From NCBI GenBank assembly GCA_903881535.1, contig CAIRTT010000441.1, positions 1-13,415 of the forward strand: a stretch of 13,415 bases of DNA, written 5' to 3'. The position numbers and the translations under genes are program-made. Below are positions 1-6,798 of this stretch, piece by piece. The stretch's first letter is position 1. Each line of letters begins with the position of its first letter. Below the pieces are notes generated by a model that saw nothing but the letters and a program-made list of their open reading frames with translations, made no database searches and was not told the DNA's origin. The DNA comes from an uncultured Armatimonadota bacterium (GTDB taxonomy: Bacteria > Armatimonadota > Armatimonadia > Armatimonadales > Armatimonadaceae).

Positions 1-2
1 AT

Positions 3-338
3 ATGGTCGCATCCGCCAAGCGTCTTGAAGACCTGGGTTGCGACTATGTGATCCACCATATTGGCTTTGATGAGCGCAATGGCTATGCGGCACGCGGCGA
101 GCGGATGCCAAGTCCTCTCGACCAGCTGCGTGATGTCGTCAATGCAGTCAGCATTCCCGTGCAGGCCGTTGGTGGCTTGACCCTCGAGCAGGCGATTGCA
201 TGTCCAAGTTATGGTGCGCCGCTGGTGGTGCTTGGCGCGCCGCTGGCGATTGACAACTCATCCTTCCAGACGGCAAGCGGTGACCTCGAGGGTCTGCTGC
301 GCCTGATTTGCGAAAAGGTGCATGCATATGAGGATTAG
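3..338 (+). CDS. HPS/KGPDC-family sugar-phosphate lyase, C-terminal part (5' end outside window)
   Basis: This is the C-terminal 111 residues of a TIM-barrel protein of the orotidine-5'-phosphate decarboxylase superfamily. That group includes 3-hexulose-6-phosphate synthase and 3-keto-L-gulonate-6-phosphate decarboxylase, enzymes that make or break a C-C bond in a sugar phosphate. Visible late-barrel signatures are CDYVIHHIGFDER (strand with His/Asp), IPVQAVGGLT (the conserved 'v.v.GGi' phosphate-binding strand) and APLVVLGAPLA (last strand). Full-length members have about 210 residues, so the first half lies left of the window and the ATG at position 3 is probably internal. The stop overlaps the next gene by 17 nt, so the two are almost certainly co-transcribed and translationally coupled. 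The substrate cannot be told from this half. Family call is good; exact activity is open. Confidence 0.75.
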   Translation: MVASAKRLEDLGCDYVIHHIGFDERNGYAARGERMPSPLDQLRDVVNAVSIPVQAVGGLTLEQAIACPSYGAPLVVLGAPLAIDNSSFQTASGDLEGLLRLICEKVHAYED

Positions 339-1101
339 TGGACCGGTTTTGATCACCGGGTCGGTCTCCGGTATTGGGATGGCGACGGCGCGCCGGGCGA
401 TTGCGTGCGGCGCGGATGTCATCATCCATGGGATTGACCAGGCATCCGCGGATGCGGTTTGCGCCGAGTTTGGGGCAGCCTTTGCAGTGAGTGGTGACCT
501 GTCAGACCCGGCGGTTCCAAAACAGCTCATCGATACAATCATTGGTAAGTTTGGGAGTATTTACGGCATCGTCAACAATGCCGCGAACACCGGACGGTCA
601 GTGCTTGATAACACGACTCCAGAGCTGTTTGACAACATGATGGCGGTGAATGTGCGTGCGCCTCTCTTGCTGATTCAAGCGGCGACGCCGCACATGGTAG
701 CAAACGGCGGCGGGCGGGTTGTGAATATCGGCTCGGTGAATGCGTGGTGTGGCGAGCGGAATCTGCTGGCGTATTCGATCAGCAAGGGGGCACTGCTCAC
801 ATTGACGCGCAATCTGGGCGACTCCCTGGGTCCGATGGGTATTCGGGTGAATCAGATCAACCCTGGCTGGGTGCTGACGGAGAACGAGATCAAGATCAAG
901 CGTGCGGAGGGGATGCCCGATGACTGGCCAAACCGCCTCCCGGTGACGACGACTCCGAGTGGTAGTCTCATCGACCCCGATGAGCTTGCGGCCACGGTGT
1001 GCTTCTTCCTCTCCGACCTTGCGCCGCGCGTGAGCGGCACAGTGATGGACTACGAGCAGTACCCGGTCATCGGCCGGAACCCCCCGAAGGTGACAGCGTA
1101 G
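322..1101 (+). CDS. SDR-family NAD(P)-dependent oxidoreductase
   Basis: A classical short-chain dehydrogenase/reductase of 259 residues, the usual length. The Rossmann glycine motif TGSVSGIG is at residues 12-19, DL at 59-60, NNA at 85-87, Asn110, and the catalytic Ser138-Tyr151-Lys155 set (YSISK), so it should be an active soluble dehydrogenase acting on an alcohol or ketone. The start overlaps the upstream lyase gene; ATG at 322 and ATG at 328 are both possible, and no strong Shine-Dalgarno site separates them. Adjacency to an HPS/KGPDC-type lyase suggests a sugar or sugar-acid substrate (inference). The last 33 codons recur about 1.3 kb downstream after the RhuM gene, so the present 3' end may have been exchanged by recombination. 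The stop codon is followed by a run of nine G (1101-1109). Confidence 0.9.
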   Translation: MHMRISGPVLITGSVSGIGMATARRAIACGADVIIHGIDQASADAVCAEFGAAFAVSGDLSDPAVPKQLIDTIIGKFGSIYGIVNNAANTGRSVLDNTTPELFDNMMAVNVRAPLLLIQAATPHMVANGGGRVVNIGSVNAWCGERNLLAYSISKGALLTLTRNLGDSLGPMGIRVNQINPGWVLTENEIKIKRAEGMPDDWPNRLPVTTTPSGSLIDPDELAATVCFFLSDLAPRVSGTVMDYEQYPVIGRNPPKVTA

Positions 1102-1109
1102 GGGGGGGG
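1003..1109 (+). repeat. Direct repeat, copy 1: 3' end of the SDR gene
   Basis: This segment is the functional 3' end of the SDR gene plus its G-run. It matches 2304-2407 at about 90%: the first 38 bp are identical, and over the remainder to the stop I count nine substitutions and one single-base gap. Both copies end in the same C6 / 15-nt loop / G7-9 arrangement. It brackets the left side of the RhuM cassette. Confidence 0.85.
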
Positions 1110-1216
1110 CACACCAATGACTTTGGGAATAAACAGCTGACGTCCGGTGAACAGGCGGTGGCGCTGGCAACGATTATGCGTTACTTAGGAGTTTGATTGG
1201 AAAGGAGACTGAAGCC

Positions 1217-2287
1217 ATGAGCAAAGAAAAGCCCACACCCGGTGGTCGCGGCAAAATGAATGCCAAAGTCTCCCTCGTCCGGTCATCAGCGGCGGAATAT
1301 CTTACTTTTGTGGCGGCTGGTGGCGACTCGGATGCCAGCGTGGAGATGCGTTACGAAGATGAAAACGTCTGGCTTACGCAGAAAATGATGGCGGCGCTCT
1401 ACGATGTCTCCATTCCAGCCATCAACCAGCACTTGAAGCGTATCTTCAGCGACAACGAACTGGATGAGATTTCAGTTGTTAAGTCCTACTTAATAGCTGC
1501 CACCGATGGCAAAAACTACCAAACGAAGCACTATAGCCTGCAAGCGATTATCGCCGTAGGCTTCAAAATCGAAAACGAGCGCGCCATCCAGTTCCGTAAA
1601 TGGGCCAACCAGATCGTGAAGGACTACACGATTCAGGGATGGACCATGGATGCGGAGCGCCTCAAACACGGTGGCACCCTGACGGATGAATTCTTTGAGC
1701 GGCAGCTTGAGAAGATCCGGGAAATCCGGCTCTCGGAGCGAAAGTTCTACCAGAAGATCACGGATATATACGCTACCGCGCTGGATTACGACCCGTCCGC
1801 CACAGCCACAAAGCGGTTTTTCGCCGCAGTGCAAAACAAGCTGCACTACGCCGTGCATGGACAGACGGCGGCGGAGGTGATTGTGGAGCGCGCCGACCAT
1901 CAAAAGCAAAACATGGGACTGACGACTTGGGAGGCTGCACCGACAGGGAAAATCCAACGCTACGACGTCTCCATCGCCAAAAACTACCTCTCAGATTCCG
2001 AAATGGGCCAACTGCAGCGCATCGTCTCCGCCTACCTCGACATGGCCGAGATGCAGGCGATGAGGAAGATCCCGATGACCATGGAAGACTGGGAAAAGCG
2101 TTTGAGTGGTTTCCTCCAACTCTGGGACCGCGAGATACTTCAGGACGCAGGAAAAGTGTCGGCGGAACTGGCAAAGGCCCATGCCGAGAGCGAGTTTGAG
2201 AAATACCGGATTGTGCAGGACCGGCTGTTCGAGTCGGTCTTCGATCGGATGCTCAAGCAATCGCCACTGTCGAGAGACACACCATAA
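1217..2287 (+). CDS. RhuM family protein (virulence RhuM-like)
   Basis: This 356-residue protein belongs to the RhuM family, named for a Salmonella pathogenicity-island-3 gene; the molecular function is not established. Residues about 50-77 (NVWLTQKMMAALYDVS... to INQHLKRIF) look like a helix-turn-helix, typical for the family's N-terminus. The middle (about 85-155, including KHYSLQAIIAVGFK and RAIQFRKWANQIVKDY) and the long helical C-terminus follow the family layout. No Fic motif is present, so it is RhuM alone and not a RhuM-Fic fusion. ATG at 1217 is preferred over the TTG at 1193 because AAAGGAG (1201-1207) lies 9 nt upstream. RhuM genes are commonly accessory, often near restriction-modification or defence genes. 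Here it sits alone between duplicated copies of the SDR 3' end, evidence of horizontal arrival. Confidence 0.9.
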   Translation: MSKEKPTPGGRGKMNAKVSLVRSSAAEYLTFVAAGGDSDASVEMRYEDENVWLTQKMMAALYDVSIPAINQHLKRIFSDNELDEISVVKSYLIAATDGKNYQTKHYSLQAIIAVGFKIENERAIQFRKWANQIVKDYTIQGWTMDAERLKHGGTLTDEFFERQLEKIREIRLSERKFYQKITDIYATALDYDPSATATKRFFAAVQNKLHYAVHGQTAAEVIVERADHQKQNMGLTTWEAAPTGKIQRYDVSIAKNYLSDSEMGQLQRIVSAYLDMAEMQAMRKIPMTMEDWEKRLSGFLQLWDREILQDAGKVSAELAKAHAESEFEKYRIVQDRLFESVFDRMLKQSPLSRDTP

Positions 2288-2303
2288 GACTCAAAGAATC
2301 CAT

Positions 2304-2407
2304 TTCTTCCTCTCCGACCTTGCGCCGCGCGTGAGCGGCACCATCATGGACTACGAGCAGTACCCGGTCATCGGAAGGACCCCCCAAAGGTGACGGTTTA
2401 GGGGGGG
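2304..2407 (+). pseudogene. Direct repeat, copy 2: orphan SDR 3' end fragment
   Basis: A detached copy of the last 33 codons of an SDR gene, about 90% identical to 1003-1109, starting abruptly 16 bp after the RhuM stop. It has no start and no upstream SDR sequence. Most differences from the intact copy fall at silent or conservative positions: GGC CGG to GGA AGG, CCG to CCA, ACA to ACG, and GTG to ATC (Val to Ile). This suggests it diverged as a working coding sequence. One base is missing before the C-run (position ~2379), which shifts the frame and gives an early TGA at 2391. It may be the original host gene tail displaced by an insertion, or the remnant of a paralogue. Confidence 0.8.
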
Positions 2408-2510
2408 ACCCAAGAGAAGTCTGCTTTCAGACATAAATGTAACAAACGCGATGTTTCAACCGATCAGTCATCAACGCCCAACAAGCGCGCGTTCAGCGTG
2501 AGGTTTTTGA

Positions 2511-2888
2511 ATGGAATCTAATATCAAAATGTGGTTGTTGACATTGACGGGCATACTGCTCTTTTCCAGTAAAGCTCTCGATATCATCTCGACTTATCGC
2601 AACATCGATCAGCAGGGAGAGGCTAATCCACTCGCAAAGTGGGTGTTCGACAAGTTTGGTCTCATGGGTGGGATGATAGCGATTGCGCTTTTATACACTG
2701 CCATCGTGCTGGTCATCGGCTATCAACTCACATTGGAAACAAACCCCATTTTGGTTTACACAACACTGTCTGGAGGTCTGATTATCGCGGCAATCCAATT
2801 TGATGTCGCCCGCGCCAACACAACCGGCAAGCATAGCAAACTCACGAAGGCACTTATTCGAGTTTTCAGTCGGCTGCGATTCGGCTAA
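2511..2888 (+). CDS. Small three-helix membrane protein (DUF5658-like)
   Basis: This 125-residue inner-membrane protein has hydrophobic segments at about residues 8-26, 50-72 and 78-98 and a basic C-terminal tail (GKHSKLTKALIRVFSRLRFG). The first loop carries KALDIISTYRNIDQQGEANPLA; the pattern 'aLD..sT...i...GeaNPl' resembles DUF5658-type small membrane proteins of unknown function. The ATG at 2511 is preceded by a modest GTGAGG site. The 109 bp after the orphan SDR fragment hold a small hairpin (2419-2432, GTCTG/CAGAC, no T-tract) but no clear promoter that I can see. The gene converges on the glycoside hydrolase with only 3 bp between the stop codons. Family assignment is by pattern only; the function is unknown. 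Confidence 0.7.
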   Translation: MESNIKMWLLTLTGILLFSSKALDIISTYRNIDQQGEANPLAKWVFDKFGLMGGMIAIALLYTAIVLVIGYQLTLETNPILVYTTLSGGLIIAAIQFDVARANTTGKHSKLTKALIRVFSRLRFG

Positions 2889-2891
2889 TTT

Positions 2892-4538
2892 CTATCCTGT
2901 TTTCTTTGATAGAAGCTTCACTCCAGTGGCCTCCAAAATCAGAACCCAATCCTGCGGGGATGGCACGGCAGGCGCGCGGAAGTCTCCGCCTTTTGGTCCT
3001 GTTTCGCCGATGGGGAAGCGCCGGAAGGTGACCGGGTCAATATAGGTCGCTTTGTAGTTGATTCCCGGCTCAAGGCCGTGCACCACCGAGCCGCTCCAGT
3101 TGTAAATCCCACGCTTTGGCTGATAGATAAAACGAATCTCTTTGGGGATGCCAGCGGCGTACATCCCGGCATCGGTCCACTCTGAATGTACATCGAAGTG
3201 TGACCACCCATACGCTTCCAGCAGCTGCTTCGCCTTTCCTAACTGCGTTGAACCTGGGTAATGCATGCCTTCATCCCATGTCGTCCAGTCATAAATCGGC
3301 TCAATTCCAGGATTACCCTTGACACTCGCCTGCCAGATTCCCGCAGCGCCATACGTATGCCCCGCGGCCCCACTCAGCATCAGACTCCAGAAGACATAAC
3401 GCTGGATGTCGGCAAAGTTTGTCTGCATATGCCCTTCATAGCAAGCTTCACCGCATAACACCGGACGCTTTGGAGAGCGCTCCCGACACTTGCGGAGAAG
3501 CTGCAAAGTTGCATCCGCAGTTTGTAATCCTTCGTGGCCAATCGCAACCATGTCAAAATCAAACACTGCATTGTCACGAATCGCATCCTGTGGATCCGCG
3601 GGTGCATGAAAACACATCGGATGCTGCATCGGGTCAATCTGCTTGACGTAGCGCGAAAGCTCTCCCCACGGACCATAGTCATCCCGCGCCTCACCACCCA
3701 CGATCCAGACCACGGGATAGGCCCCATAACGTGCGATCAGGTGGCGCCAGTGACGCTTGAAACCATCCAACCCAACTTGTTGAAGCGTACTCCGGCCTCC
3801 CGCCTGCGGGCGACCCCAGCCTCCAACGATTACAGGGACAATTCCTGAATCCACGAGATGTTTGATACGCCTATCCGCATACGAAAAGTACGCTGGGTTG
3901 ACGCGCGAAAAATCGATATTGAAGTAGGGCAAACCACCTTCATTCGCCCACTTTGGCTCCATCATCGCTTCATCTGGATAGGGACCACAGACGATTTGAA
4001 TCGCGTTAAACCCTTTGGCTTTTCTGTCCGCCGTCAGCTGGCGAAAGCTAGACCAGGGAAGGCGTTTCGCTAAACACTTCCACCACGTGTCCGCCAGCCA
4101 AAGGAATGGCGTTCCATCCCGATGCTCAAAATGGCGTTTATCAGCAGAAATGCGCAACATGCCGTGTTTCAGAAGCTCATTCCGACCCCGGTAAGCATCC
4201 ACATGAATGGCCAATGCAGGTCGTCGCGCAATCGCATTGGATGGATCCGAACATCGAATCGTGAATGAATATTCGCCAATATGTGGAGGGGCAAAGCGAA
4301 CGGCCCACTGACGCCCGCCAATCCAAAACGCAGGCACAACCCAAGACTTACCATCGCATTCGAACACGCCATCGAATGTCACATCTACAAACGGATTTGC
4401 ATATACCTTGGATGAATCAAACTGATGCTCAAAAGCAACACCCTGCTCGATGTAAATGAATACTGGATTATGACTTGGTACCGTTTCGACGGGACTATCC
4501 AACCTTTGTGTTGCCAAATTTGAACGTTTGCTGTGCAT
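2892..4538 (-). CDS. DUF4038/DUF5060 glycoside hydrolase (apiosidase-like, GH140-related)
   Basis: A 548-residue predicted glycoside hydrolase in three parts: an N-terminal DUF5060-type beta-sandwich (about 25-113), a DUF4038 (beta/alpha)8 catalytic domain (about 124-445) and a C-terminal beta domain of the 'collagen-binding-like' type (about 455-540). In the barrel, WIVGGE ends at Glu283 and LCGEACYEG carries Glu364, good candidates for catalytic acids; GHTYGAAGIWQ (393-403) is a further conserved segment. Characterised relatives cleave apiose or other side chains from plant pectic glycans, but the substrate here is not determined. The N-terminus has no hydrophobic signal peptide in this reading frame, unusual for a polysaccharide hydrolase. 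TTGACA and TATAGT lie just before the ATG, so it probably has its own promoter although it is only 80 bp from the glycosyltransferase gene. Confidence 0.85.
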   Translation of the reverse strand: MHSKRSNLATQRLDSPVETVPSHNPVFIYIEQGVAFEHQFDSSKVYANPFVDVTFDGVFECDGKSWVVPAFWIGGRQWAVRFAPPHIGEYSFTIRCSDPSNAIARRPALAIHVDAYRGRNELLKHGMLRISADKRHFEHRDGTPFLWLADTWWKCLAKRLPWSSFRQLTADRKAKGFNAIQIVCGPYPDEAMMEPKWANEGGLPYFNIDFSRVNPAYFSYADRRIKHLVDSGIVPVIVGGWGRPQAGGRSTLQQVGLDGFKRHWRHLIARYGAYPVVWIVGGEARDDYGPWGELSRYVKQIDPMQHPMCFHAPADPQDAIRDNAVFDFDMVAIGHEGLQTADATLQLLRKCRERSPKRPVLCGEACYEGHMQTNFADIQRYVFWSLMLSGAAGHTYGAAGIWQASVKGNPGIEPIYDWTTWDEGMHYPGSTQLGKAKQLLEAYGWSHFDVHSEWTDAGMYAAGIPKEIRFIYQPKRGIYNWSGSVVHGLEPGINYKATYIDPVTFRRFPIGETGPKGGDFRAPAVPSPQDWVLILEATGVKLLSKKTG

Positions 4539-4543
4539 CGACC

Positions 4544-4574
4544 ACTATAGTCACACTACCAACAGTGATGTCAA
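4544..4574 (-). promoter_or_regulatory. Sigma-70-type promoter of the DUF4038 hydrolase gene
   Basis: On the - strand a perfect TTGACA (4574-4569) is followed after 19 nt by TATAGT (4549-4544). Only 5 nt (GGTCG) then separate the -10 box from the ATG at 4538. Transcription would start at or within a base or two of the start codon, and no Shine-Dalgarno site is present. The 19-nt spacer is a little long. Confidence 0.55.
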
Positions 4575-4618
4575 ATCGGCATCCACAGATTGGAAATCCT
4601 AATCACACACTACCCCTC

Positions 4619-5578
4619 TTACAGAGAAGCAACCGGATGAATCCGATACGTCGTTGCCCAAAATCTACCAATGCGAACCATCCGCTTCAACATCCGATAA
4701 ACCTGCTTCAACCCAGAAATTGCATTTCGGTTACGGAAGTCTTCCACTGCCCAAGATGCATTTGCAAGGCTGCTGAGCAAATAACCCTGCAGCGAAACAA
4801 GGCGCTGCTGCGGCGTAATGTCAGTTAGCATCAACACCTCGCGGCGGACTGCAGGCTCACCAGCCGACATCGCCTTTCCGTTTTGCGTGACCGCTCCAGG
4901 ATGCACGCGCTTGTTGAGCGTAAACGTACCCGTCCGTGGAATATCGCCCTGACGCGTCAGATCAAGCCACAAAAGCCAGTCCTCACTCGGCTGGCACCGC
5001 GTCACAAATCCACCTGTTTTGGCAAATGCATCGCGGCGGATGAGCGCGAGCGCTGGCGTCGCAATCCTACACCAAATCACCATCGATGCAAATGTTTCAG
5101 GAGCACCAAATGGAACATTTTCAGCAAGACCACTGACTCCAACTGCGATTCGCTTTGCACCATAACAGGTCGCCAACGTATCTGTTGAATATCCATTATC
5201 ATCACAGTGCAGAGGCAAGCCCACAACTGCAGGCGCATCAGGGAATGCCGTAGCGAGCGCAGATAAACGCGTCAAACCATCCTCAGTCAACCAGTCATCG
5301 TCATCATGAAACATGATGTAGCGGGTATCCGGATGCATCGCCTTTATACCGGTATTGCGCGCAACCGACACACCAGCATTTGCTTGACGAACATACTGAA
5401 TCCGGGCATCCAATGCAGCAAGTGACGGTAAAACCTCAGCTGTGCCATCCGATGACCCATCATCGACGACGATCAACTCCCAGTCTGTAAATGCCTGTTC
5501 CTGAATCGCCGCGATAGCACGGGTTACATACTGAACACGGTTATAAGTCGGAATAATAATACTGATAAGCGGAGACAT
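4619..5578 (-). CDS. Family 2 glycosyltransferase
   Basis: This 319-residue protein has a GT-A fold of glycosyltransferase family 2, transferring a nucleotide-activated sugar to an acceptor, probably a cell-surface or secreted glycan. Visible signatures are SIIIPTYNR (6-14), the nucleotide-binding ELIVVDDGSSDGT (34-46) with Asp39/Asp40, ANAGVSVARNTGI (66-78), and the metal-binding acidic cluster HDDDDW (91-96). ATG at 5578 is chosen because it begins at the family's usual N-terminus (MSPLISIIIPTYN); ATG at 5602 and GTG at 5623 would add 8 or 15 residues without homology. No membrane segment is seen. It ends 80 bp upstream of the hydrolase gene and diverges from the dgcA-like gene. Confidence 0.88.
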   Translation of the reverse strand: MSPLISIIIPTYNRVQYVTRAIAAIQEQAFTDWELIVVDDGSSDGTAEVLPSLAALDARIQYVRQANAGVSVARNTGIKAMHPDTRYIMFHDDDDWLTEDGLTRLSALATAFPDAPAVVGLPLHCDDNGYSTDTLATCYGAKRIAVGVSGLAENVPFGAPETFASMVIWCRIATPALALIRRDAFAKTGGFVTRCQPSEDWLLWLDLTRQGDIPRTGTFTLNKRVHPGAVTQNGKAMSAGEPAVRREVLMLTDITPQQRLVSLQGYLLSSLANASWAVEDFRNRNAISGLKQVYRMLKRMVRIGRFWATTYRIHPVASL

Positions 5579-5653
5579 GAATCTCAAAACTGCAACTACC
5601 ATGCCGCCTGAAAGACCCTGCACTGTTGAACATCTTAGAAACTCGATAATTTC

Positions 5654-5683
5654 TTGCCGGGCTCCAATCGCTGGCGGTACTGT
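5654..5683 (+). promoter_or_regulatory. Candidate promoter of the dgcA-like gene
   Basis: TTGCCG (5654-5659), an 18-nt spacer and TACTGT (5678-5683) precede the ATG at 5690 by 6 nt. The hexamers are imperfect, but the TAnnnT core and the 6-nt distance to the start match the asnS and plsY upstream regions. No Shine-Dalgarno site is present. Confidence 0.4.
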
Positions 5684-5689
5684 TCAAGC

Positions 5690-6760
5690 ATGGAAATCAG
5701 CCTAGCCCCTCTCAACCTCACAAAGCGCGTCCCACTGCGCATCAGCCGCGGAACGATGGCAGGCTCCACAAATGCGATTGTCAAAGTGACCCACGATGGC
5801 ATCACAGGCTACGGCGAAATGTCACCCAGCCAGGTCACCAAAGACACGATGGAATCCGCAAGCCTTTCCGTCGAACGCTGGCAAACGGCATTTGTACACG
5901 CATCCCCACTCGAGCGCGAAACCGTCCTCCGGGATGCCGATATCCTCCTCGAAGTCCTCCCGGGAATCGGCGGACGCGGAGGAACAGGAATCCTCGCAGC
6001 CTTCGATATCGCACTCTGGGACTGGTTCGGTAAACGCATCAGCCTCCCGCTCTACCAGGTCTTCGGCCTCGATATCCGTAAGAGCGCTGAAACCAGCGTC
6101 ACGGTTGGCATTAACACCCCGGATGCCGCAGCGGACCACGCATGCGAATGGATTGCGCGCACCGGATCTCGACATCTGAAAATCAAGCTCGGTAGCCCAG
6201 ATGGCATCGCCGCTGACATGGACATGTATATGGCCGTTCTAAATGCCGTCGCACCCGATGTCGTGATGCGTGTGGATGCAAACTGCGGCTGGACAGAATC
6301 CGATGCGCGTATCATGATTCCATGGCTTGCCGAGCGGCGTGTCGAATATGTTGAACAGCCTCTGGCATGCGGGGATGAAGCTGCACTCGCTGCCCTGCGC
6401 CCCGCACCAGTACCTATTTTTCTGGATGAGAGCATCCACAGCGCAACAGATGTCCCTAAGTTCGCCCATTTGGTGGATGGCGTCAACGTCAAGCTGATGA
6501 AATCCGGCGGCATTTCAGAAGCTATCCGCATTGTGCACACCGCCCGTGCATTTGGCCTGCAAACAATGCTTGGCTGTATGTCAGAGTCATCCCTGTCCAT
6601 CGCAGCCGGTGTCCATATCGGGCCCCTGTTCGACCACCTCGATCTTGATTCGCACCTCAACACCGCGGATGACCCAATCATCGGACTTGGGTTTGAACAT
6701 GGACGCGTGACACAAAGTGGCCGCCCTGGACTTGGAGTGGATGTCCCTGAAATTGCGTAG
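5690..6760 (+). CDS. dgcA: Enolase-superfamily epimerase/racemase (L-Ala-D/L-Glu epimerase or N-acetyl-D-glutamate racemase, DgcA-like)
   Basis: A 356-residue member of the muconate-lactonising-enzyme subgroup of the enolase superfamily. Visible features: capping-domain PLRISRG (15-21), catalytic KIK (164-166), metal ligands Asp196 (VDANCGW), Glu222 (EQP) and Asp246 (DES), the second catalytic base Lys268 in NVKLMKSGG, and CMSESS (296-301). A DLD pair at 318-320 corresponds to the Asp-X-Asp that binds the dipeptide amino group in Ala-Glu epimerases. Immediate neighbour 38 bp downstream is a DUF1611 protein. Described DgcA-DgcN pairs degrade D-glutamate through N-acetyl-D-glutamate, so that role is likely, but a muropeptide Ala-Glu epimerase remains possible. 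ATG 5690 gives the usual family N-terminus; TTG 5654 lies inside the probable promoter. Confidence 0.85.
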   Translation: MEISLAPLNLTKRVPLRISRGTMAGSTNAIVKVTHDGITGYGEMSPSQVTKDTMESASLSVERWQTAFVHASPLERETVLRDADILLEVLPGIGGRGGTGILAAFDIALWDWFGKRISLPLYQVFGLDIRKSAETSVTVGINTPDAAADHACEWIARTGSRHLKIKLGSPDGIAADMDMYMAVLNAVAPDVVMRVDANCGWTESDARIMIPWLAERRVEYVEQPLACGDEAALAALRPAPVPIFLDESIHSATDVPKFAHLVDGVNVKLMKSGGISEAIRIVHTARAFGLQTMLGCMSESSLSIAAGVHIGPLFDHLDLDSHLNTADDPIIGLGFEHGRVTQSGRPGLGVDVPEIA

Positions 6761-6798
6761 TTTTGTCGTAACTTACACCATCTATCCTGGAGATTTAT

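Noticed and set aside
1128..1140. 13-bp match (ATAAACAGCTGAC) also found near 12772
   Set aside because: A match of this length is expected by chance about once in a window of this size and the flanks differ.
1193..1216. TTG at 1193 as the RhuM start
   Set aside because: The AAAGGAG site at 1201-1207 lies downstream of it and is correctly placed for ATG 1217.
2402..2510. Integron attC-like sequence (TAACAAACGC and GCGCGCGTTC) after the RhuM cassette
   Set aside because: The core sites do not fit RYYYAAC and GTTRRRY, no integrase is near, and the flanking repeats are SDR coding sequence and not attC sites.
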